From Kosakonia radicincitans DSM 16656 (GTDB lineage Bacteria > Pseudomonadota > Gammaproteobacteria > Enterobacterales > Enterobacteriaceae), in assembly GCF_000280495.2 (NCBI RefSeq), contig NZ_CP018016.1, forward strand, positions 3,038,001 through 3,102,000: 64,000 nucleotides of DNA, given 5' to 3'. Within the stretch, counting starts at the first letter, position 1. Each line of letters begins with the position of its first letter. Position numbers and translations under genes: made by a program. The notes under the pieces are model-generated. The model saw only the letters and a program-made list of their open reading frames with translations. It had not been told where the DNA came from and searched no databases. Shown here piece after piece: positions 8,955 to 18,500 of this stretch.

Positions 8955-10035
8955 GCTGGCTTTGCGCCTCGTTGCTGATGTTCACCTTTCTCCCCAACAA
9001 ATCCGGACGGGCAAAGGTCAGGACGCGTTGCGTGTTGTCAATTGCGCTGAGCAAAATGACATGCTCACCGCTACCGGGAGCCGTTTTAACGCTAAGGCGG
9101 CTAACCGTGCCATCCGCGGCAACCGGGAAAATACTGTCGCCCTGCACTGCCGTGGCCGGAAGTTGCAACTGGCTCACTGGCGCTGCCGCATGCAGAGTGA
9201 CCTGGACAAACATACCCGGCAGCAGGTTAACTGGCGGCTGATGCAGAGTCGCGCGCAGGGTGATATTGCCGCTGGCGCTGTCAAGCTGGTTATCGACAAA
9301 ATCGATGGCGGTATGCAGAGGCTCACTTAGTCCGGGAATGGTGATATCTAACGGCTGATGCGCGACAGCATCGCTGCGTGCGGCGATAATGCCAAAACGC
9401 GTCGCGTCTGACTGATTAAGGCTGAAAGTGACATACAACGGGTCGATTTTATTCAGCGTGGCTAACACGGTATTACCGCTGGTACCCACCAGATTACCGA
9501 CATCAACGGTGCGCCGCCCGATGCGTCCGGTGAAAGGTGCGGTAATACGCGTATAACCAAGATTAATTTGCGCAATATCCCGCTGTGCCAGGGCCTGATC
9601 TCTGGCGGTTTGCGCGTCCTGCAAGGTTGACAAGGAGATAACGCGTGACGGATAGAGTGCCTGGTCGCGGTCGGTTTCACGCTGGGCATTTATCAGCGTG
9701 GCCTGATCCGAATTAAGCTGTGCCTGTAAGGCAGCCGGGTCTAACGTAAACAACACTTGTCCGGCCTGTACCAGGTCGCCGTCTTTAAAATTGACAGATT
9801 GCAGCGTCGCAGCGACGCGCGCTGCAATCTGCACCTGCTCTGAAGCACTCAGTGTCCCGGTGACGGTAATTGACGAGTCAAATGTGAGTTTTTGCGGCAC
9901 GCTTACCGAAACCACAGGAACCGACTGCCGGGGAGCGTTTTCCTGTGGCTTACAGCCCGCCAGAAAACAGCCGGCCATCAACAACAGTCCATACCCGCAT
10001 GTCACACTAAGCGTCTTCATGGATAGCGCGTTCAT
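8947..10035 (-). CDS. RND pump periplasmic adaptor (membrane-fusion lipoprotein)
   Basis: A 362-residue AcrA/MexA-type adaptor. The N-terminus has a lipoprotein signal with candidate lipobox cysteines at residues 23 and 28 (LMAGC, FLAGC). Then come the first half of the lipoyl/barrel-sandwich domain (about 60-100, VNFKDGDLVQAGQVLFTLD), a short alpha hairpin (about 100-150), the second half (TAPFTGRIGRRTVDVGNLVG), a beta-barrel and the membrane-proximal domain. It links the inner-membrane pump to an outer-membrane channel. The 3' end overlaps the RND start by eight bases. No outer-membrane factor gene is in this operon, so the complex would need TolC or a distant partner. It is intact although its pump gene is interrupted. 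Confidence 0.9.
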   Translation of the reverse strand: MNALSMKTLSVTCGYGLLLMAGCFLAGCKPQENAPRQSVPVVSVSVPQKLTFDSSITVTGTLSASEQVQIAARVAATLQSVNFKDGDLVQAGQVLFTLDPAALQAQLNSDQATLINAQRETDRDQALYPSRVISLSTLQDAQTARDQALAQRDIAQINLGYTRITAPFTGRIGRRTVDVGNLVGTSGNTVLATLNKIDPLYVTFSLNQSDATRFGIIAARSDAVAHQPLDITIPGLSEPLHTAIDFVDNQLDSASGNITLRATLHQPPVNLLPGMFVQVTLHAAAPVSQLQLPATAVQGDSIFPVAADGTVSRLSVKTAPGSGEHVILLSAIDNTQRVLTFARPDLLGRKVNISNEAQSQHD

Positions 10036-10043
10036 GGGGTTGA

Positions 10044-10298
10044 TTATTTTTTCGCAGCCATAAATGCACTGAGTTGCGAGAGGGTGATATAGCCATTTTT
10101 CGCGGTATCTATTTCTGAAAAGTGCCGGGCGACGCGTGGCATACCAACCTGCGCCTCGGCCAGAGTCAGTTTTCCATCATGATTGGTATCCGCGGCAGTA
10201 AAGCGATTTTGCATACGTTGTGCGAGGCTATCCGCCGGTGCTGCGCTGGCAGCACTGATAAAGACGAAACCTGCAGCCAGCATCAGAAACTTTTTCAT
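10044..10298 (-). CDS. Small periplasmic EF-hand protein
   Basis: An 84-residue protein with a cleavable signal peptide (cut expected after SAASA, residue 19) and two EF-hand loops. The first (residues 37-48, DTNHDGKLTLAE) is canonical, with Asp37, Asn39, Asp41 and Glu48 as calcium ligands. The second (64-75, DTAKNGYITLSQ) is degenerate: Ala at position 3 and Gln at position 12 should weaken binding. It is the first gene of the adaptor-pump-two-component operon, eight bases before the adaptor start. This suggests a periplasmic calcium or metal-binding factor tied to pump or kinase activity; the role itself is inference. Confidence 0.85.
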   Translation of the reverse strand: MKKFLMLAAGFVFISAASAAPADSLAQRMQNRFTAADTNHDGKLTLAEAQVGMPRVARHFSEIDTAKNGYITLSQLSAFMAAKK

Positions 10299-10489
10299 TT
10301 ATTACCTCGAGTTACCGTTAATGAGAGCGTATCGGGAAAAGCAGAACCTCACGGAAAAAGAATATAGAAAAGCCAGCCAGGAAGGGTTTCTGAATTGTTC
10401 CAGACTTATGTCATCGCATGTCATGGGAACACTGAGCTGACTCCCGCTCAGTTCAGGATGCGCGGCGTAACCACGTTGGCGGAGATGTG

Positions 10490-10672
10490 CATTAAGGAGA
10501 TGATTGGCACCAGGTTGGGAGATGCAAGCGCGCAATCGCTTCGTCACTGAGTTTTTCGGGGAAGGTCATCAGCGCGCATATTGAATTTGCATGCGCCACA
10601 ATTAACGCCGTTTTACCGACGCGTAATTCAGATACCACTATCTGTTGCCAGTAAGGAGGTATCCGATGCGGG
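10490..10672 (-). pseudogene. Phosphoglycerate mutase (GpmA-like) C-terminal remnant
   Basis: The minus strand reads IPPYWQQIVVSELRVGKTAL, then IVAHANSICALMTFPEKLSD, EAIARLHLPTW. This follows the C-terminal part of 2,3-bisphosphoglycerate-dependent phosphoglycerate mutase, where RVIPYW, AAHGNSLRALVK and the IPTGVPL segment occur in the same order and spacing. The catalytic His (in HANS) is still there, but the GNSLRAL context has changed and everything N-terminal of about residue 170 is missing. No start codon fits. It is a decayed fragment between the EF-hand operon and the acyltransferase gene. Confidence 0.7.
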
Positions 10673-10688
10673 TCACAGGTCGATGTGA

Positions 10689-11597
10689 TTATTCGTATAA
10701 GGATGCTTCACCTGCTGGACGGGTTTTAAACCGGCGGTGCATCCACAGGTATTGTTCAGGGGCACGGAGGATTTCATTTTCGATGATTTTATTCATGTAA
10801 CCAGCTGCGACGACCTCGTCGCCCTCGGGATAGCCTGATAACGGATTACTGATATACATCTGATAACCTTTTTTATCGCTCCGTCGGATCATGCTAAGAG
10901 TGATCAAATCTGCGCCAGCGAGTTTTGACAGTGCATATGTTCCATTCGTCGTGGCTGCATTTTTTACGGAGAAAAAGGGAGCGAAAACGCTGCCCTTAGG
11001 CCCATAATCTTGATCAGGTGCAAACCACACAGCTTCACCGGCCTTAAGAGCATGAACAAAGCCAGATAAATTACGTCGATTAATCATCGCTTTATTTGAA
11101 CGCATACGCCCTTTTGTCTGAACCCATTCCATCAATGGATTATTGTGTGGGCGATACGTTGCCATCATAGGATGACATAACCCCATGACTCTTCCGCACA
11201 ATTCAAGAGACATAAAATGAATCCCGACAACCATTACCCCTCTGGTTGCATTGGTCAGGTTTTCAACCCCTTCGACATCAAACCATTTCTTGACTCTCGC
11301 ATCGCTCCAGAACCAGGCCATGCCCGTTTCCATCAGTCCCAGACCGAGAGAAACAAAGTTTTTATTGACCATCTGGCTTCGGGCAAATGGTGTCATTTCG
11401 GGAAAGCAGAGCTCAATATTTTTAATCGCAATACGTTCCCGGCGTTTCAGAAAGTGTCTGGATATTTTTCCAAGACCAGAGCCCAGAATATGTAAGACCG
11501 GGTAAGGAAGTTGAACTATAAGCCACAGCAGGCCCAAACCAGACCAGGTAAACCAGTAGCGGGGATAGAGTAAATTATGATTAAAGGGTTGTGACAT
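10689..11597 (-). CDS. lpxP: Lipid A acyltransferase, LpxP/LpxL-like
   Basis: A 302-residue inner-membrane acyltransferase of the HtrB/LpxL family. There is one N-terminal membrane segment (about 17-35), the family motif LKRRERIAIKNIELCFPE, and the catalytic HX4E motif HFMSLE (His127, Glu132). Further matches to LpxP are GRVMGLCHPMMATYRPHNNPLMEWVQ, VWFAPDQDYGPKGS and the ending RAPEQYLWMHRRFKTRP. It is closer to LpxP, the cold-induced palmitoleoyl transferase, than to my recollection of LpxL, but it may be a third paralogue. The nearby ydfK-like and csp genes support a role at low temperature. The symbol marks the nearest relative, not proven orthology. Confidence 0.8.
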   Translation of the reverse strand: MSQPFNHNLLYPRYWFTWSGLGLLWLIVQLPYPVLHILGSGLGKISRHFLKRRERIAIKNIELCFPEMTPFARSQMVNKNFVSLGLGLMETGMAWFWSDARVKKWFDVEGVENLTNATRGVMVVGIHFMSLELCGRVMGLCHPMMATYRPHNNPLMEWVQTKGRMRSNKAMINRRNLSGFVHALKAGEAVWFAPDQDYGPKGSVFAPFFSVKNAATTNGTYALSKLAGADLITLSMIRRSDKKGYQMYISNPLSGYPEGDEVVAAGYMNKIIENEILRAPEQYLWMHRRFKTRPAGEASLYE

Positions 11598-11675
11598 AAA
11601 TTTCCTTAATGCTAATGAAAGTTGTAACGCATAAGGAAAATAATGAAGAATTCGTCTTTAGCGATACACATCGTT

Positions 11676-12080
11676 TTAGACAGTTGCAGACTGTTTAAAT
11701 TCAGAAAATAAAACAATCCTGCAAGTAATGGTAAAAAATATGGAGAACCGGGAGAAAATAGTGAAGCAGTAATTTTTTTGCCATAAATTTATGGGTTGAT
11801 TATTGGCATGCAGGAAGTTGTCTTCTGGATTCATCATCCTCAGGATACTCAAAAGCGAAAAGGTGAATTTGGGTAAGGTTATAAAACCATAACCTTTTCG
11901 TTGAATAACTTCGCCCGGTTTGAAACATACCCCTGATATTTCACGAATAATTGCATAGTGGCCATTATTAAATCTGGCCCGGTGGATACCGAATACAGAA
12001 AGATTGACCTGCCTGTCTGTGACGGCTGTTCGAAAGGATATCTCCTTCAATAAAAACAGATTTAATAGATTTCATTATCA
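11676..12080 (-). pseudogene. Small gene of unknown family, possibly frameshifted
   Basis: An ATG at 12080 with AGAGG just upstream opens MIMKSIKSVFIEGDI, but that frame stops after about 37 codons. A second frame takes over near 12040 and runs to 11676 (FRTAVTDRQVNLSVFGIHRA onward, about 124 codons counted from a TTG with no ribosome-binding site). A single indel near 12035-12045 would join the two into one protein of about 130 residues. I do not recognise the family. It is divergent from the ydfK-like gene. It could also be two unrelated chance frames; the call rests on the sensible start and the continuous-looking sequence. Confidence 0.3.
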
Positions 12081-12270
12081 TGGCCTCTACCACAGCAGTA
12101 TAAGAGAAATGTTGTCATTCCCGGCATCGTTTAGATTAGGTTGCGGGGCTGATAAGCCCCCAATATATCCGCATTCTGATGATCTGAATAATAGCCAGCA
12201 GGCAGAACACCAGATATTGAAAATTGAATGTCTGATTTATGATACAATACCCTTCCATGAGAAATTTATG

Positions 12271-12504
12271 ATGAAATCAGAAGACACCCTTGACTGGTAC
12301 CCGGCACAGTTGCCGCCCGTGAAAATTATTCTTGGTGAAGCCGTGCTGGCTGTGGGTAAACAGGGCCGACCGATTAATACCCGAACGTTGCTTGAATACC
12401 TTCAGGTTATGCAGGGCAAGCAAAAAAGGCGGGATGACAAAGTCGCCATGCAAACTGCGATTGATGTTCTCAGGGATAATCAGCGCATTAACGGCAGACG
12501 TTAA
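12271..12504 (+). CDS. YdfK/YnaE-family cold-shock protein
   Basis: A 77-residue protein, the same length as E. coli YdfK and YnaE, and alignable throughout from memory: MKSEDTLDWYPAQLPPVKII here against a nearly matching start there, followed by the shared GRPINTRTLL and a C-terminal TAIDVLRDNQRING. In E. coli these genes sit in the Qin and Rac prophages and are induced by cold; the molecular function is unknown. The open frame extends upstream, but the ATG at 12271 gives the exact family start (an ATG directly before it is the alternative). The 3' end is 14 bases from the convergent end of the glucan synthase gene. Confidence 0.8.
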   Translation: MKSEDTLDWYPAQLPPVKIILGEAVLAVGKQGRPINTRTLLEYLQVMQGKQKRRDDKVAMQTAIDVLRDNQRINGRR

Positions 12505-12517
12505 TGCGCGTCTGAAA

Positions 12518-15500
12518 TCAGTATCCGTTCTGAATGATTTCAACCGTATGGTTTTGGCCATCATCCCGCAGTGGGATTCTGTCATCAGGGAGGAGAACGC
12601 CATCCAGCGTAACCCGATATTCTCCTTCGCCGCGTGAGACACTAATCTGATAATGGCTTTCGCCATATTGATATCTCATAGAAAAAGACGGCCACTCATC
12701 TGGCAACCGGGCATGAACAGTAAAGGCAGCACCGGAGCGTTTTATCCCCAGTAATTCATCAGTAAGTAAACGCAAGGCCCAGCCTGCGGAACCGGTATAC
12801 CAGCTCCATCCTGCTCGTCCGGTATGGGGAGCGACACTGTAGACATCAGCACTCATGACATAAGGTTCAGCTTTATAGATCCCGACCGAGTCCGCATTCA
12901 GGGTATGATTTATCGGGTTGAGCATTGACCAGAGTTGCCAGGCGCGTTCTGCATTCCCCATTCGGGCAAATGCCATCACTGCCCAGATAGCGCCATGTGT
13001 ATACTGTCCCCCGTTCTCCCGCACTCCGGGCAGATACCCCTGGATGTAACCCGGATTAGGACCGTGCCCATCAAAAGGAGGTGTTAAAAGCTTTATCAAT
13101 CCCCCCTCATTATCCACAAGGTGCTTATCCAGCGCCTGCATGGCCTGCGCGCAGCGAACCGGGCTTGCGGCCCCGGACAATACAGACCAGCTCTGTGCAA
13201 TCGCATCAATCCGGCAGTCCTGCGAGGCTTTCGATCCCAGGGGCGTACCATCGTCAAAGTACCCGCGCCGGTACCATTCGCCATCCCAGGCATGGGCTTC
13301 GAGATTGTTTTGCAGGCGCAGGGCCTGTGAACGGCACATCGAGGCGACAGTGTCATCCTGCCTGCGCTCCGCCAGCGCTGCAAACCGCTGCAAAATATCG
13401 TACAGGAAGAAGCCCAGCCAGACGCTTTCACCTTTGCCTTCGATACCTACCTGGTTCATCCCGTCATTCCAGTCACCTGCCCCCATCAGCGGCAGGCCAT
13501 GCTCTCCGAACCGCAGACCATGTTGAATCGCTTTGACGCAGTGTAACCAGAGTGTCTCTTCGGTGCCGCTGATGACCGGCGTGTCATAGACAGACTCCTC
13601 ACCAGGCTGAAGCGGACGTCCCTCCAGATAAGGGATGAGGATTTCCAGGGCATCCTTATCCCCCGTCGTTTCAACATAGTGGCAAACGGCAAGTGGAAGC
13701 CACAGGTAGTCATCAGAACAGCGGGTACGAACACCGTTGCCATGTGGAGGGTGCCACCAGTGTTGCACATCTCCCTCGATAAATTGCCGTGATGCACACA
13801 GTATTATCTGTTCACGCATCCGGTTCGGATCGGCATGACTCAGTGCCAGTGTATCCTGCAGCTGATCGCGAAAACCAAATGCGCCGCCAGACTGATAGTA
13901 ACCACTGCGGGCCATAAGACGACAGGCGACTGTCTGATACATTAGCCAGCCATTAACCAGTAAATTTACGGAAGTGTCGGGGGTGTTAACCACGATTTTA
14001 TCGAGCACATTGTGCCAGTGGTTGTGAACCCGGTTTAGCTCCTGGCGGACCGTATTCTCATTCATATAATGGGCAAGCGTCTCCTGAGCACGTGCGTGAT
14101 TTTCATCTGCGCCGAGGATAAAAATAAACGTCCTCTGATCCCCATCAATTAATGTGACCGCCGATTGTACCGCCCCGCAGGGATCCAACCCTGCCCCCGT
14201 CTTACCCGAAAGTTTGCGCAGTTTCATAGCAGACGGATCGTGCAGGGAACCATTACGGCCGATAAACTCGCGACGGTCGCCTGTCAGTGAACAATCATTA
14301 CCGCTGACGGCAAAAAATGCAGTACGCCCGCCACCGTTATCACCGTAAAAATTGTTCGCCAGCACCCCGCAGCCGCTAGGGATACTGGCTGCCTGTGTCA
14401 CAATGTGAGGTGCTGAGCGCGTTCGGGCTCCACCGAGTGTCCACTCCACATAGCCAGTGACAGAGAGTTTTCGTGTTCGTCCCGAAGTGTTACTGAGCGT
14501 CAGGAACGCCAGTTTTACCGGCGCCTCTTCGGCAACCAGAACCGTCAGCTCGCTGTCTATACCGTTCTCACGATGGGCAAAAACACTGTAACCAAAACCA
14601 TGGCGGGTCAGATAATCACCGTGTCCGCGAACAGGCAAAGCCGTCGGTGACCAACACTCACCGCTCTCTTCATCGCGCAGATAAAACGCCTCGCCGCTGC
14701 GATCGCTTACCGGATCGTTCTCCCATGGTGTTAACCGGTATTCATGCGCATTCTCATACCAGGTGTAAGCCTGTCCCGCCTCTGAAATCACGCTGCCAAA
14801 ACGGGAATTTGCCAGTACATTTGACCAGGGTGCCGGTGTCAGCGCATTTTCCCGCAGGACAATCTGGTACTCCCGACCATCCTGCGAAAATCCACCGTAC
14901 CCATTGAAATGGCTTAACTGACTGATGTCGGGGATCCAGTCCGTATGTTGATTACGCTCCCGCACAGCACGCGGAACGAATGCTCTTACCGGAGGTTTCA
15001 GGGTATGAATACGCTGGTTAAGCTGCTCATTAATTCCACCTGCGCGGTCATCAAGATAAAGACAGGCCACGCTCATCAAAAGCAACTTATCCTCAGCGGA
15101 GAGGTGCTCACCGTTACGGACGAAAAGCCCGCCCGTTTTATCCAGCAGGCTGGCTTCAGACCCGGCATAAATTAAATCCATAATCTTATTTTGTAATCCC
15201 TGCTGGTAGCCGCCGGGGCTGTTATTCAGGATCACCAAATCAACATCCAGTCCTTTCTGTCTCCAGTACCGGTGTGCCTGAATCAGTGTGGTAACGGAGG
15301 CGATACTTTCCTCACTGGTAATACTAAGCAGCACTATCGGCAGATCACCTGAAATTGCCCAGCCCCACAGACCGGACTGACCACGCCGGTTACGGCTGAT
15401 CACCTGACCTTCGGCGCGCAGCTCCTGGACAGGGTAAAGCACTGCGCTGGCGAGACGATTAAACAAAGTGGCATCATCTTCACTGGCGTTCATCTGGCGT

Positions 15501-18500
15501 AATACCACCAGACTGTGCGACCAGGCCAGTTCAAAGACGCGATCGGCAATAGGGTAATCGCGATATTTCTCCAGCAACGCCAGACTCTGCTGGCGGGTAT
15601 CGCTGATACCATAAATGATATCAATCGTGACCGGCTGCCCCGGCTGCAGAATGATGGTGTTGCGTATCGCCAGTATAGGGTCCAGTACTGGCCCCGACGT
15701 GTTGCTGAGCGGCCCTCCGCCCTCTATTGCCAGGGCATCAGCAGAGGTTCTGCCACGACCAAGAAATTTTGCCCTGTCCGTTTCAAACGAGACGTTATGA
15801 CGGTTATCGCCATGCACCACCATCATGTGAAACAGGCAAGGACTCGGTTCATCCGGTGAGCGCGGGCGCCGGTGGCAAAGAATAGCGTCACGCTCAGGAT
15901 TCAGCTCAGTCTGAATAAACAAATTGCTGAATGCCGGGTGTGCCAGATCGCTGGCATCAGGCGCCAGTACCACTTCGGCATAGGTTGTCAGCGCCAGGGC
16001 TCGGGGCTGGCGACCACGATGAATCAGTGTGAGCCGTCGCAGCTCAATATCATCCTCAGGGGAGATCACAACCTGAGTTTTGACGCTGAGCCCAGCGAAG
16101 GTTCGTCTGAATTCAGCGCTCGCATCGGTGAAGATCACTTCCTCGTCGTGTTCGCTGGCGTTGCCTGTCGGCTGCCAGGTATTGCTCCACACGTCGCCCG
16201 TCTGCATATCGCGGATATAGCAGAATGTTCCCCAGTTATCGCGCGTGGTATCACTGCGCCAGCGCGTAAGAGCAATATTATTCCAGCGACTGTAACCTCC
16301 CCCTCCCGCTGTCAACATCAGATGATAATGGCTGTTGGACAGCAACTGAATATCCGGGGCGGGTGTGTCCACCCCATTGAAAATTCGGGGTTCATAGCGA
16401 ACGGGTTTGACCCTGCCCTCATGAGATTCAAAATGACGGCGTGGGCTGTAGAGATCGACCGCATCCGGCACGCGCTCCTGTAACAGCAGACTCGCTGACC
16501 GGAAAACTGTACTGGACATGAATCGCTCAGCCATGGGGGCACCAAGCAGCACATGGGCCAGCGCCTGAAAAGCCATGCCCTGGTGATGTGCCATCCATGA
16601 CTGCACAACCGCATAGAGCTGACCGGTTGCGAGGCGTGAGGGGGTATAGTCCAGCGCTTCGTAAAAACCGTATTCGCCACGCGCACCATTTTTTTGCAGT
16701 CTGAACAGATTCTCACAGGCTCTCTGTGGTGAGACTATCAGCGCCAGCAGTGTGGCGTACGGGGCGACAACCATGTCATCGGCAAGTCCCCTGCGCAGAC
16801 CGAGCCCCGGCACGCCAAATGCCTGATATTGATAATTATGCTGAACATCAAAAGCATGATAACCAGACTCTGAAACGCCCCATGGTACCCCACGTTCTTT
16901 CCCCCAGTGAATCTGGCGCATAACCGCCGACTGACTCATCTCATCGAGCAGACTGCCAGGCCAGGTGGGCATCACCAGATTCGGCATCAGGTATTCAAAC
17001 ATAGACCCGCTCCATGACATCAGGGCAGTTTCATTATCAATCGTGGTAAACAGCCGCCCCAGCGCGTACCAGCTTTTAAGAGGCAACTGATTAGTCGCAA
17101 TGGCGAGAAAACTGGTCAGGCGGATTTCAGATGGCAGGAGATCATAATGGCTCTTATCAGGTGTATTCGTGTCACAGTTATAACCGACACTGAGCAGACT
17201 GGTTGTTTCGCTGTACAGAAAGGCGAAATCCATCCGGGCATGCTCATTCAGCCGCTGTTCAAGCTCGGTGATAATATTCAGTCGCATCCGGGCCTGCTCC
17301 GTCGCTGACGCCGGAGGTGTTCCCTTACCGGTAAATGTCGCACGGGCAAGCTCGCTCAGAGTCGGCAGCGGCTGTTCGTTCCAGGAAGCAGGTAACCAGC
17401 CAAGCAGCAGCGACCACTCATGGCAAAGCTGTACCAGTTGATGCTCCAGGTGCCCTGCCCAGCGCATCTGAAGAGGAGACCCCTGATGACATTGCGTTGT
17501 CAAATGGTTGCACTGGGTGCGCATTTTTTTCAGCTCGCTGAAAAACGCCTGCGGAGGTAGCAACACCGCGCTCAGGTAGTGTTTGCGCAGCAGTCGCAGG
17601 CTATCAGGCGGGTTCTGGCCCCACTGTTTTTCCAGAATATCCAGCGTATCGTTCACTCCTGCCAGTATCCGTTGGATGTTTAAAACGGGCTGATGACGCA
17701 TGGCGGACAGCCCTTCACGCAGTGTCAACAAATGCCCCGCCATGTTTCCGCTGTCGACGCTTGAAACATAGCGTGGGCTGAGGGGGGCCAGCGTACGGGT
17801 GTCATACCAGTTATAGAGATGGCCCCGGTAATGCTCCATTTTATCCAGTGTGTCGAGGGTGAGTGACACGCGCCGGAGCACCTCTCCGCCGGGCAGATAG
17901 CCAAAATCCCAGGCCGTCAGGTTAGCCATAAGGGAAAGGCCAATATTGGTAGGAGAAGTACGATGGGCCACCGTCGGTTGCGGTATTTCCTGGTAGTTAT
18001 CAGGTGGAAGCCAGTTTTCTTTTTCTGTGGCAAAGGTCTCAAAAAATGCCCAGATTTCACGGCTTGTCTGGCGTAACAACTGTTTTTGTTCCTGATTTGG
18101 CGAAAACACCTTACGCACAGGCTGGCGACTCAGCCAGCTCATCAGCAGTGGTGCCAGACACCATAACAAACCGATCGGCAAAGCAATCGCCAGCAGTGGC
18201 GGCGCATATTGTCCGGTCAGTATTATAAGCGTCACGCCACCTGCAACATTCAGCCACATCGCCTGATAAAATCGCGCAACAGAGGGTTTGTCCTGATTGC
18301 TGTCCAGGCTGTGACTGACCCACTGGCTGAGGTGACGCCTGCTGACCCCCAGTCGCCATAGCGTCACGGCAATTGCCTTGAGCGAATATCCGGCTTCATG
18401 CGGCAGTACCGCAAAATTAAGGCCGATGCCTGACAAACGCTTCAGCGCGCCTGCCCCCACCAGTAACAGATGCGGCTTCAGGCGACGACGCAGAGGTTTA

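Noticed and set aside
10302..10547. 81-codon minus-strand frame before the EF-hand gene
   Set aside because: It lies in a different frame from the gpmA-like relic, has no family resemblance and overlaps the likely promoter region.
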